From the NCBI GenBank assembly GCA_964016885.1, contig OZ024742.1, forward strand, positions 119,166,396-119,230,395: a DNA stretch of 64,000 nucleotides, written 5' to 3'. Both the position numbers and the translations under genes were made by a program. Source of the stretch: Eledone cirrhosa. Its lineage: Eukaryota; Mollusca; Cephalopoda; Octopoda; Eledonidae. Shown piece after piece: positions 38,271-48,206 of this stretch. The number at the start of each line of letters is the position of its first letter. Within the stretch, counting starts at the first letter, position 1. Under the pieces are notes generated by a model, which saw only the letters and a list, made by a program, of their open reading frames with translations, was not told the DNA's origin and made no database searches.

Positions 38271-38502
38271 ATTATTACAGGAATACCTTGGGTTGTGGAT
38301 TAGCAGAGTCGTTAGAGCGTTGGGTAAATGTTTAGCAGTATTTGTTTGGGCTCTCTACGTTCTGAGTTCAAATCCTGCCGAGTTCAACTTTGTTTTCCAA
38401 CCTTACAAGCTCGATAAAATAAAGTACCAGTTAACGCTGGGGTCGATATAATTGACTTTCCCTTACTCTCTAAATTACTGGCCTAGTGTCAAAATAGAAA
38501 TA
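38271..38502 (+). mobile_element. SINE 2 of a tandem trio
   Basis: Same 18-bp word at 38271-38288, then a full-length copy: GGATTAGCAGAGTCGTTAGA, CGTTCTGAGTTCAAATCCTG, AAAGTACCAGTTAACGCTGG, AAAATAGAAATA. Confidence 0.92.
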
Positions 38503-38722
38503 ATTATTACAGGAATACCTCCTGGATGGCATCATTGGGAAATTGTTGGACAAAGTACCTTTCAGTATTTAATTACATTGTTTTACGTTCTGAGTTTAAA
38601 TCCCACCGAAGTCTACTCTGACTTTCATCCTTCCGGGGTCGATAAAATAAGTACTGTGGTCAATATAATCGACTTTCTCCTTCCATCAAATTGTTGGTCT
38701 TATGCCAATGTTAGAAAAAAAT
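38503..38722 (+). mobile_element. SINE 3 of a tandem trio
   Basis: Same 18-bp word at 38503-38520, then GATGGCATCATTGGGAAATT, GTTCTGAGTTTAAATCCCAC, CCGGGGTCGATAAAATAAGT and a tail ending TGTTAGAAAAAAATAAG. No fourth copy of the word follows. Confidence 0.92.
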
Positions 38723-40224
38723 AAGATTATAACAAGTATTCTGAAAGTCCTTTAAATCACTAAATGAAGTCAGACCTTCAGGTAGTGAATGATTTGGTAG
38801 TAGAGTATTACTGTTATAAAAATATTTTATGGTGGAGATGGCTGAATTCATAAAACGTCAGCCTGGATGTATTATCATAACTTGTTAATTCAAAATCTCA
38901 TTGAATAGAGTTTACTACTTCAAGTATGGTAGCATTAATTTTACTATCAAGTTTTCAGGTAGTTGTTCTTGAATATGATTCTCTAGTGATTTCTGAAAGT
39001 TATGACGTTCTTATGTGTTTATTAAGAAGTTATTTATATACTCCTATAGTAATCTAATGTCTACAGAAATGGCTACACTGTGCGTCACTGAGGAGGACTA
39101 ATAAGACCAAAACATACCTGGAGTTGTCACCGTACTGCCCTCTCCGTAGTATATTCTATATTTAATTACTTTTAACTAATTGAAATTTCTGGGTTATCTC
39201 TCTAATTTCCTTTTCTTTTATTGGCTATTAAGATAATAATCGTTCTTACTAAAGATGTCATTTTAAATACTTAACATGACTGGCTTACTACATAAAATGT
39301 GCTAATTCTAACTTTACTATACGGCAGAGGATCGACTTTGCCTTTCATTCTGATCGTTTCACTAAATCCACAAAAAAAAACTTAATAAAAATATTAATTG
39401 TTTTTTATTCAATGCAAATAATCCTTACTGGCATAAGTGAGATGAAATGGCTTCTTATGGAAATTCAAATCACTTGCCAAAAATTTACTTCTTTCACTAC
39501 AGCAATGAACATTATAATGAAAAATAGTAATAGATTTATGAAACCTTTCTATTTCAGAGATGACACTCGAAAAGCAGATCAATTCGATTAATCATAGCCT
39601 TCTTGTTTTAAACCATGAGTAGAAGGACCGAGTATTGTGTATCTACAGGTCAACTTTATTCAGCCGACACACACACATGCTGCAATCCAAATATATGAAA
39701 CTTGATTATCATGAGGGATTTCATGAACTATTATATTGGTGGCGGTATAAACGAATAAAAGTAGTTTCATTTCATTAGATACGATGCATTTATTATAAAG
39801 CATTAGGAGAAGGTTTCAATCGAATCACGAGAGAATTGTCTAGAAGGAAAGGTCAAATAATCAGGTTTATATTAAGTAATGAATTAATTCTATAAATTGT
39901 TATGTGCTTATCCATTAAGCAAAACAATTACAAACAGATTAATTTAACACCATCGGTCAGAAAAAAGATAATGAAAAAACTTAGTAAAGAGGATACAATG
40001 TCTATCGCATGGTCGTAATTGATGAAGGCGCAGAGATTTAGATGAAATACGACATACTATAAAGGTGATCGCTTAGTATTTGGAAATTTTGTGTATATTG
40101 CATTCACATAAATATTAGTTCATCTTCCATGTGTATATATTGGAGCAATTTAAAGAAATATTTGTTGCTGGAAATAACCCATAACTCAAGAAAAGATTGC
40201 GACATAGTGTTAATTTCTTTGTTA
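38723..40224. other. Mostly featureless; one decayed hammerhead-like motif
   Basis: AT-rich. At 39088-39113 CTGAGGA, GGACTAATAAGACC and AAAAC resemble a hammerhead core with G12 changed to A and a damaged stem II; ACA...TGTC downstream could be stem III plus GUC. Nothing else found. Confidence 0.4.
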
Positions 40225-40378
40225 TTAAAAACAGAGTGGATATCAAAGCAACGGAGAAGAACTAGAGAGCGCTCAAAAGTAAAACGGCGTGACAATCTGA
40301 TCCGGTACCTCGGCCCCACATGGCCCATTATGGCGGGATAGGAAGTGGTGGAGGTCAACCAGGGAGGGAATCCTCTAG
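40225..40378 (+). pseudogene. LINE C-terminal fragment
   Basis: Reads TEWISKQRRRTRERSKVKRR then DNLIRYLGPTWPIMAG. One frame over it continues RDRKWWRSTREGIL and a stop. This Trp- and Arg-rich ending (RWRD..., GPTWP, DR..W) is typical of the C-terminus of LINE ORF2 proteins. One frameshift near 40340. No RT is left. Confidence 0.75.
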
Positions 40379-41070
40379 CAATAGTGAGAATGTTCTGGAT
40401 TTGGAATAAGAAATAAGTAATTTAAAACATTGATTTAATTCCTAAAATAAGCAAGATCCGTTGTTTTAAGTTTGGCCTGAAATTATTACAGCCTTACAGG
40501 GTACGTTGCTATTTTCCTTTTTAGTCTGAACTACTTTCTCGTTAATAGTCTGATGATGATTAGTCTTCCGTCAGTTTCGACAATGAGCATTCAGTTGTTC
40601 CATCAGTTGAACTACCTACTTGCTAAATTTAGGTGTAAATGGCAGAGTGTTTTACAGACACAAGTACCTTCAATATAATTCTTAGACCGAATTGTTGTTT
40701 TGTTATCACATTTATTACAGGTATCTTCTAGGTGTTCTATTAATGCGATAGCAACCATGTATAAGCAGTTATATCCAGTTATATCCAGCGATACCATGAA
40801 TAACTTTTAACAGGAAAGCGGTTAGCTTCTTCCCGACTCTCATGAAAAACAGCCTGTCATTCAACGACAGCCTACAGAAACTGTAAAAAATATTTTCAAA
40901 TTGTAGTCTTGAAATATTTTGAAATTGTATATATTTTGATAAATTTAGATAATTATTATTCTCATCACCATCGGTGCAATTTTGATAAATAAAAATATGC
41001 GAACAAGCACATTATTAAAATGTATATAGTCTACCTGACAAGTCTCAAAATCTATCATATTCACTTTCGT

Positions 41071-41193
41071 TTATCTATTACCTGCCGAGGTTAACTTTGC
41101 CTTTTGTCTTTACAGGGTTGATAAAATAAAGTACCAGTAATGCACTGGGATAATTGCTGGCCTTGTACCAAATGTAGAAATAATTATCTATTA
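41071..41193 (+). mobile_element. 5'-truncated SINE with 10-bp target-site duplication
   Basis: Body 41081-41183 starts at CCTGCCGAGGTTAACTTTGC, just after the B-box, and ends AAATGTAGAAATAA. TTATCTATTA occurs on both sides (41071-41080 and 41184-41193). Confidence 0.9.
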
Positions 41194-41437
41194 TGAAATA
41201 TTTTGAAGTTTCACAGTAATTCTGGGACCATCTACGGACACAATTCCACTACATCTCATGAAACTGCGTCAGTGATCAGGTCGTAGAAGTACGTCAAAAT
41301 CTGTCTGGTGCTGTAGTAGACAATTTTATTGAGAAATAAACGAAAGTAAAGGAAATATTTTTCATGTGAATTTAAATGGCTGAAACCAATCTTCCATGAT
41401 GTAAATGCTACACATACTCAAGCAAACACACACCCAT

Positions 41438-41547
<110 letters not shown>

Positions 41548-41817
41548 TTGATTAACATATAAATAAACATATGAAACAATCACAGGGGATAATTTTTACA
41601 AGTGTATAAGCACACATAGCTAGGTAGGTAACTAAATAAAGTTAACTAGAACTTCAAAAATAGATACCTATTCATTAGAATCTTGGAGCTTATTTTACGA
41701 GTGATATGGCGCATGCCTTTCTGGCATGACACCCATAATTTTGATTTAGATTAAATTCATTTTGATTTATCTTAATTTTGGATATATATATATATATATA
41801 TATATTAAAATATATAT

Positions 41818-41923
41818 TTATTAAAATATCAGATTAAAGTTTAAGCAAAGAATCGGTGCTTTCACCCTTAACGGGATCTTTATCGAGCCCTCTTTGGATT
41901 TTAGTCTTCAAATTTATTATTAT

Positions 41924-41935
<12 letters not shown>
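41818..41935 (+). repeat. Repeat family G, copy 2
   Basis: CAGATTAAAGTTTAAGCAAA, TCGGTGCTTTCACCCTTAAC, CCTCTTTGGATTTTAGTCTT, CAAATTTATTATTATTACTA. Flanked by (TA)n. Part of it (GTCTTCACATTTATTATT) recurs at 42010-42030. Confidence 0.85.
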
Positions 41936-41984
<49 letters not shown>

Positions 41985-42018
41985 TATTTATTAAAATAAA
42001 TTAAAGTCTAGTCTTCAC

Positions 42019-42022
<4 letters not shown>

Positions 42023-42055
<33 letters not shown>
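42023..42055. repeat. (TTA)n microsatellite
   Basis: About 11 TTA units, here without any inserted LINE. Confidence 0.95.
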
Positions 42056-42094
42056 ATATATATATATGTATATAATTTAAGTCCAAATCGCACT

Positions 42095-42412
42095 TTGTGG
42101 GGGATACAGTCAAATTGGCTAAATGAAGCCAATTCTAACCTACATATGGCCCCAAACATGGTTTCAAAAACTCAAAGAAACAGCATTTGGAATTTCAAAA
42201 CAGGAATAACCAATGCTGGAAAAACTGAAGTTTTACCGCCAGGAGGCGAATTCTTCATAATAATTGTTTCTAATGGGACAAGTAGAAAAATTATGATACA
42301 TACCGAATCACTGCTAGATCATATATGTGAACAAAGTGTTGTATTGAATTCTCGTATAAATATCTCCCCAAAGGGTCTATATGAATGTATATCATATAAT
42401 CATACCATGTAA
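42095..42412 (+). other. 105-codon open frame of unknown nature
   Basis: An ATG-started frame in a balanced-composition stretch between microsatellites. It shows no signal peptide, membrane segment or motif I know. The sequence may be a decayed repeat; I would not call it a gene. Confidence 0.2.
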
Positions 42413-42527
42413 AAACCCCATGGTACAGCAGCATTACACAACTTTAATACTGTATGAAAATTAATTATCTACCCGGTGTATTAGGACAATACGACGGGCT
42501 TATATTGAAATAGCAGCTAATATATAT

Positions 42528-42530
<3 letters not shown>

Positions 42531-42606
<76 letters not shown>
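42531..42606. repeat. (AC)n microsatellite
   Basis: About 38 AC units. Confidence 0.97.
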
Positions 42607-42620
<14 letters not shown>

Positions 42621-43391
42621 GAGGTAGACCACTGTAAGGTAATATCCGTAGTGGTAGAACACTCAGTCCATGGGACGAGTTAGGTAGAGGTGGTTACACA
42701 ACAGTTAGTTCACCATACCGAGAACAATTGTTTCACCATAGCGGATCCTCAGCTCGTAATGGTCATGGCTATACGGAATAGGAAGAACAACCGTATGAAC
42801 GCGCATGCGCAGAAACGGTCACTTCACCCAGGCAATACAAAACTACGGGCGAAAGGTGTAAGGGAGATAACTGCGAAAGTCCGAAAGGTTCTAGTTGATA
42901 AGAAAATTAGGATGTTGTTGTTATTCAATCCGGAGCTTTGTATATATATATATATATACAGTGGCGGATTGGCCAGGTTGCCCAATGGCAAGTGGGCCCC
43001 AGGGGGCCCACGGTAGCATTGAAAGAGCTCACAGTAGCATTGCAGAGCCCACTGTAGTATTTTAGGGGCCAATGATTTGCTTTCAAAGCAAATCTAACAG
43101 AAAGAATAACATAAAAAATAAATAAATAAAAGAATTAAGCAAAGCATTTGGTCAACCAAGGAGGTGTAGAAATGAGGTGGAACAGAAATGAAACATGGAT
43201 TGCAGGTTAAAATGTAGTCTAGCTAGATGAGAAACAAAATGAGGATGTAGTTTATGGAAGACCCAAATGATTTAGAAGTCGACCTTAAGTAGGAGCAATA
43301 ACATTAAGAAAGACATGAACGATACCACATCATTTTGTTTTGAAAATTTTGAAAGTAGGTTTAAAGTATGAATTTTCATAAGATTTACGTA

Positions 43392-43455
43392 GTTGTCTCT
43401 GTGGCCTAGTGGTAGGTACTAGAGATCCTGTCCTTGGGTTCAATCCTGGTCAAGA
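43392..43455 (+). other. tRNA-like sequence
   Basis: TGGCCTAGTGG as A box and TTGGGTTCAATCCTGG as B box, 30-odd bp apart. No good acceptor stem is visible, so a SINE head or tRNA pseudogene is more likely than a gene. Confidence 0.45.
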
Positions 43456-43518
43456 GGTGCATGTAACCTTTTTCAGTTTTTATTTTACAACCCATAGAAA
43501 AAAACTGAAAAGCTTACT

Positions 43519-43592
43519 GGGAACCCGACAGGGATTGAACTTCGGACCAGGATCACCACCATCTATGATTCCTCCAAGTAGGCCAACGAGCC
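43519..43592 (-). pseudogene. tRNA-Pro-like pseudogene or SINE head
   Basis: On the minus strand: starts GGCTCGTTGGCCTA, has AAGTTCAATCCCTG as T arm and ends CGGGTTCCC. The start and T arm resemble animal tRNA-Pro, but the anticodon arm (CATAGATGGTGG) is damaged and the acceptor stem does not close. Confidence 0.4.
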
Positions 43593-43907
43593 AGCTACAA
43601 AAGTATAATGAAAATTGATAATTATAAACCTACTTTGAAAATCAAAGTTAAAAAGATGTGGTTAGAGCTATTAGTAATATTTAGGGTCGACTTGATTTCG
43701 CAAAATACATATTTTTTATTGGAGAAGGCAACATATTTTTCCGCAAAAATTTGATTGCACTGTTTTGTTTTCACTTAAGTATTTTTCGAAAATGTTATTT
43801 ATTCATTATAAAAATGAAATGATAGCATTCTATATGCAGGTGGGCCCCATTCATCTCCTGGCAACCAATATTTTTAGACCCAGTCCGCCACTGTATATAT
43901 ATATATA

Positions 43908-44402
43908 AGGAAAAGAAAATCGAAAATGCAACTGGAGTCTTTTTAAGAATATGTTACAAAGTTCTTATTGTGTTTGCCTTTAAAAATGTGGCTCAAATTG
44001 TTTTTTTTTATTTTTTATATATAAGTGAAATTTGATTGGTTGATAACTGTTACGGGAATAAGTACATAAAATTTCGCGCCAGTTCGTATTTTGTTTTTTT
44101 TTAAGGCAAACACAATAAGAACTTTGTAACGCAAACTGGCGCGAAATGTATTATACTTATTCACGTGACAGTCAGTAATCAACCAACCAAATTATTTTTG
44201 AAAAAAACCCCTCGCAATTCGAGCCACTTGTTTCCACATAAAACAGAAGTAACATTCGAACACCAACCAGATGTGAGAAAAACCACAAACCCTCCATCTC
44301 AATTCTACTTTTGAAAAGCATAAGAATTGTGAAAACAGTAAAGGAAACAAATACATATTCTTAAAAAGACTCCAATTGCATTTTTGATTTCTTTTTCTTA
44401 TA
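43908..44402. repeat. Nested foldback, family F6, interrupted copy
   Basis: Outer arms GAAAATGCAACTGGAGTC (left) and GACTCCAATTGCATTTT (right) belong to F6. Inside are further inverted repeats: ACAAAGTTCTTATTGTGTTT (43957) with its complement near 44107, and TTTCGCGCCAGTT (about 44073) with AACTGGCGCGAAA (about 44133). The F6 loop words AACCACAAACCCTCCATCTC and TTGAAAAGCATAAGAATTG follow. Confidence 0.8.
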
Positions 44403-44491
44403 CTTTCACACGTGTAGGGCATCTCGTTTTTTTTCATAAAAAAAAACTAATTTTCTTTTATATATATGTATGAGATTGTGTGTATATATAT

Positions 44492-44679
44492 AATTGTTTC
44501 TACGTTTTGGCACAAGGCCAGCAATTACTCAGTACATTACTGGTACTTTATTTTATCGACCCCGTAAGAATGAAAGGCAAAGTTAACCTCAGCGGGATTT
44601 GAACTCAGAATGGCAAGGGCCGTAACTTCTATGCGTCAAAGCATGGCGTCCGACCCTCTACCGATACTGCCAATTCACC
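44492..44679 (-). mobile_element. Full-length tRNA-derived SINE, minus strand
   Basis: AATTGTTTCTACGTTTTGG, ATCGACCCCGTAAGAATG, GGGATTTGAACTCAGAATGG, TATGCGTCAAAGCATGGCG, CTACCGATACTGCCAATT. Closely similar to the copy at 25480-25658. Confidence 0.95.
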
Positions 44680-45018
44680 AATGAAATAGAGATACATTTT
44701 AGCGACTAGTTTAAAAATGTAATTACATTAAGTGAAACAAAACGTTTTTACTGGTAAACAATAGGGTAATTCAGATAGTAGAAATAATAAATATGCTGTG
44801 ACTTAAAGTATCAATGCTACTTGCATTAAATATATAACAGTAATTTGTCCAGTTTGTTTTTAATGCATTAATGAATTACTTAATCTCTAAATAATGCTAT
44901 TTTCAATGTTATAAATGTATATGATATTTGATATTTCCTTAGGGAGTTTTTCGTCACTATTCCAGAAACGTTATGCTTCGGTGAATAAGACCGAAAAATT
45001 GTTAGCCATAAAATTCAC

Positions 45019-45149
45019 TCTTCTTCTTCTTCTTCTTCTTCTTCTTCTTCTTCTTCTTCTTCTTCTTCTTCTTCTTCTTCTTCTTCTTCTTCTTCTTCTT
45101 CTTCTTCTTCTTCTTCTTCTTCTTCTTCTTCTTCTTCTTCTTCTTCTTC

Positions 45150-45193
<44 letters not shown>

Positions 45194-45210
45194 TATCATC
45201 ATCATCATCA
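45019..45210. repeat. (CTT)n then (CAT)n microsatellite
   Basis: About 44 CTT units, then about 19 CAT units, ending at a LINE 3' end read on the minus strand. Poly-Leu/His and poly-Lys/Met frames here are not genes. Confidence 0.97.
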
Positions 45211-45375
45211 TTTCCGCTCCCTTATTCCTGAGAGGGTCGTGGGGGAAGAGTCCTCAAACACACCTTCCAGCCGGCCGTGTCAGAAGCAACCGCCTCCAAC
45301 CGACCCGGCTGGATCCCCAAGCGTGACCAGCCAAGCTCATGGATGTCAGAACAACCCACACCCTACTGAAATCTG
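45211..45375 (-). pseudogene. LINE 3'-terminal fragment
   Basis: Minus strand reads LEAVASDTAGWKVCLRTLPP, then RPSQE and a stop. This matches the tail of the LINE relic at 46480-47040. The 3' side continues as (ATG)n(AAG)n, which is the microsatellite at 45019-45210. Confidence 0.8.
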
Positions 45376-45554
45376 CTAGATAAGTATCCCTCCTCTTCTA
45401 AAATATCCGAGGTGCTAGGAGTAACACGAATTCTTGTTGTCAATATCGTGGATTACTGGAGAGACAGTCCTGTTAAAGTACTTGAGGTCTGGTTTCTGTG
45501 AAAGTACTTGAGGTTCAGTTCCTGTTAAAGTACTTGAGGTCTTCGACAAGGCTG

Positions 45555-45640
45555 CGAGCAGGATAGAAATATTCTTCTTCTTCGTCCACTTATTCCAGTA
45601 GGTCCTGTCTGAAGTAACCGTCTCCAACGTTAATACTAAC
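45555..45640 (-). pseudogene. Second LINE 3'-terminal fragment
   Basis: Minus strand reads LETVTSDRTYWNKWTKKK, the same LE-V-SD-T tail as at 45211 and 46900, followed by GAAGAAGAAG. Confidence 0.7.
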
Positions 45641-45644
45641 TTCG

Positions 45645-45857
45645 GTAGATTGGCAGTATCAGTAGAGGGTCGATTAGTAAATGCTGAAGCGTGTCATCCT
45701 GCCATAGTTAATGCCAGCAATTAACCAGTGCATTACTGGTACTTTATTGTATCGACCCCGTAAGGATGAAAGGCAAAGTTAACCTCGGCGGGATTTGGAC
45801 TCAGATCATTATGCTGCAACGCATGGCGTCCAACCCTCTACCGATACTGCCAAATAC
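45645..45857 (-). mobile_element. SINE with an inverted copy of its own head
   Basis: 45711-45857 is a minus-strand SINE (ATGCCAGCAATTAACC, ATCGACCCCGTAAGGATG, GGGATTTGGACTCAGA, CCGATACTGCCAAAT). At 45645-45671 the head occurs in plus orientation (TAGATTGGCAGTATCAGTAG, AGGGTCG), so the two heads face outward. Confidence 0.85.
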
Positions 45858-46479
45858 ATATATATTACATTCAGGAAGGCCCCCAAAAGCATAAATATAT
45901 AAAAAGAGCCTTGAAGATCAGAAACTTAGACTTGCAAAAATTTACAAGTGTCAAGCAGAAAAATCCGGTATTTCAGAATCCTAATCGTTATTAAATTATA
46001 CTAGCTCAAATGTTATTGAAACTATATTTTCCACTCCCCTCAATCGTGTTTCACTGCCTATGCAGCAGATATTGTGTACATTGTTGTTACTTGATATTAA
46101 ATTAATTAAATTACTCTACTGTTGCCGTAAAAAGATGATTATTTCAATTCATGATTTTTAGATTCAGTTTAAAGCTTATATTTATTAAATTTTCTTGTTG
46201 GGATTGCTAATATACAACAAAAATCGTAAAGTTTATTAAACGTGAATAGAGTTTCAAAAATCACTAAGCAAATATCCACCAATGATTTTTTTTTATTTTA
46301 AAAGATTATAAATCATTTGTTTGAAAGGTATGTCTTCCGTAGATAATCAGTGTAGCAAAGACTGAGACATTCATTCTCCCGAGAAAATCTGCACAGTTCA
46401 CTCTACATATGAGTTGAGTTACACTGAAACAGGTGGAGAAGTTCAAGTAACTCGGGGCCGTTTTCACGAATGATGAATG

Positions 46480-47040
46480 AGGAATATAGGAGGCAGACTA
46501 AAATAGAAAGAATTGCTGCAGCTGGTACACTCGGTTATTAGAAGAAGGGAAGTAGGTGTAAAAGCCAAACTTGCTATCTTCAATTCAGTGTTCGTGCCTC
46601 TCTCACCTATGCACATGAATGGTAATAACCGAAAGAATACGATCGCCAATACAAGCGGCCGAAATGGAAATCCCCCCAAAGCCTTCGGAATAACTTATTT
46701 GGTGGGGTCCATGGCTCGGAGACCAGGGAGTTGCTCTTAGTAGAGCCGCTACTTCTCCGCATCGTGAGCTCACAAGTCTGTTACTACGGACATGAGGTGA
46801 AAATGTCTATGGAAAGTATCGCTGGATAGGCAAACCCGACCGACAGGAGACCTAGGGGTAGACCACGACGAAAATGGTTGGATAACATCTATAAGCTCGG
46901 TTGTTCTCGCTTAGGAATCCAGCCGGATCATTTGGAGACGGTTGCTTCTGATAAGACATCTGGAAGCTGTGTTTGAGGACTCTTCCTTGAACGACACTAC
47001 CAGAAATAAGTGGGCAAAAAAGAAGAAAAAGAATAGAAGA
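46480..47040 (+). pseudogene. LINE C-terminal relic
   Basis: Fragments in several frames: RIAAAGTLVIRRREVGVKAK then LAIFNSVFVPLS (post-RT region), GRPRRKWLDNIYKL-like residues near 46850, and LGIQPDHLETVASDKTS near 46915, then WKLCLRTLP. Multiple frameshifts and a missing central part. Related tails lie at 45211 and 45555. Confidence 0.75.
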
Positions 47041-47523
47041 ACAATTAATTTACATTTTTAGACTTAATTTAAGATTGAAAGAATGATACAAAGTATTTTT
47101 TGATGTGTTTGGATACGAAAATGTATTGAAAAACATAATGGTGTTTTAAGGTGTCATTTCTAAACAATAAATCTATCAAAAATGCATTTAAGCGTTTCTG
47201 AAAATTTTACACTCTTAAATTAAATCATACGCATGTACAAAATATATATTTCAAGCAAATAACAATGTATCATTTCCCAACAATAAATTTAACCTTAATG
47301 CATTTTTAATATTTTTACTGTACATTACTACACAATATATCTATCATCTCTCGCCTCTTACTCCACCGGACAACGTTTGGCTTATGTCAAGCGCTGTGAC
47401 CCAGGGTGGACCAGCACTACCGTTAGTAGGGGTCGAAACTGCCAAAGTCCATCTCAAAGACCGATGACCCTGGAGTTCTGTGCTCTTTGTTTGTATGTTT
47501 ATTAAAAAAATAAATTTCAAGGT

Positions 47524-47526
<3 letters not shown>

Positions 47527-47604
<78 letters not shown>
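47527..47604. repeat. (CT)n then (TA)n
   Basis: About 16 CT units then about 22 TA units, after a C run. Confidence 0.95.
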
Positions 47605-47609
<5 letters not shown>

Positions 47610-47650
47610 CGAAATTGACATATAATATTACAAAGAACGTGATATATATA

Positions 47651-47705
47651 TAAATGACTTCTACTAGAACTGGTTCATTCGTATGAAATCATCAGGAATG
47701 TCAGT
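47651..47705 (-). repeat. Decayed F1 arm with hammerhead core
   Basis: Minus strand: CTGATGA, TTTC / GAAT with loop ATAC, then GAACC. The loop differs from those at 27.9 kb (ATCT) and 33.4 kb (CTTC) while the stem bases are kept. Stem III has a deletion. Confidence 0.65.
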
Positions 47706-47715
47706 ATATATATAA

Positions 47716-47716
<1 letters not shown>

Positions 47717-47764
<48 letters not shown>

Positions 47765-47890
47765 TAAGTATGTATGTATGTATGTATGTATACGTACAAC
47801 TATATATGTATACAGACGTACAGTAGTATGTATATATATGTATACAGACGTACAGTAGTATGTATATATATACATACATGCACACATATT
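47717..47890. repeat. (TA)n, (GTAT)n and duplicated TATACAGACGTACAGTAG
   Basis: TA run, TATG run, then the 18-mer TATACAGACGTACAGTAG twice (about 47810 and 47841) within TATG/TATA repeats. Confidence 0.85.
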
Positions 47891-48113
47891 ATATATGCAC
47901 GTATCGGTCTACCGAACATTTATTATAATGCTCGGTTTGTTTGTTTGGTTGCCGGTCAAGCAGAAATTGAAAATTAGAATTGTTGCTCTGAAATAGCTAT
48001 ATATATATGAATGTATATACAGTGTATTTTGCAATACACTGTATGCTCAATTAAAAGCATTTCGAAGACCTTATGCTATTATTTTAGAGTAGTGACAGAC
48101 TCACTTACTTTAA

Positions 48114-48206
48114 TTTCAGCAAACAGGGGGAGATAAAGCTGACAAGGCCTTGTTTCGCATTTATTGATGTTTATCAAAGCCAACTACTCCTCCTGTTTGC
48201 TGAAAT
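48114..48206. repeat. Foldback with a hammerhead-like centre
   Basis: ATTTCAGCAAACAGG at the left pairs with CCTGTTTGCTGAAAT at the right. The 60-bp interior contains the motif at 48137-48184. Confidence 0.85.
48137..48184 (-). ncRNA. Hammerhead-like motif with U3-A8 swap
   Basis: Minus strand: stem I GGCT, core TTGATAA where the consensus is CTGATGA, a three-pair stem II (CAT / ATG, loop CAATAA, A-C at the base), GAAA, a palindromic stem III ACAAGG / CCTTGT, H17 = C (GUC site), then AGCT pairing GGCT. Positions 3 and 8, which pair in the hammerhead fold, are changed together (C-G to U-A). Confidence 0.35.

Larger units (their letters stand above)
42959..43893. mobile_element. 935-bp non-autonomous DNA transposon with TIRs
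   Basis: Left end CAGTGGCGGATTGG and right end CCAGTCCGCCACTG are inverted repeats of 14 bp with one mismatch. Both flanks are (TA)n, so the target-site duplication cannot be measured (TA or TATATATA). Next to the TIRs lie GTGGGCCCC words (AAGTGGGCCCCAGG near 42991, AGGTGGGCCCCATT near 43840). The inside has no transposase; it contains a large imperfect palindrome (about 43310-43670) with tRNA-like sequences. Confidence 0.75.

Noticed and set aside
40541..40620. Minus-strand CTGATGG ... GTCGAAACTGACGG as a hammerhead
   Set aside because: A9 is G and stem II pairs poorly; no cleavage site found.
42095..42412. A 105-codon host gene
   Set aside because: No domain, splice context or conservation visible; surrounded by repeats.
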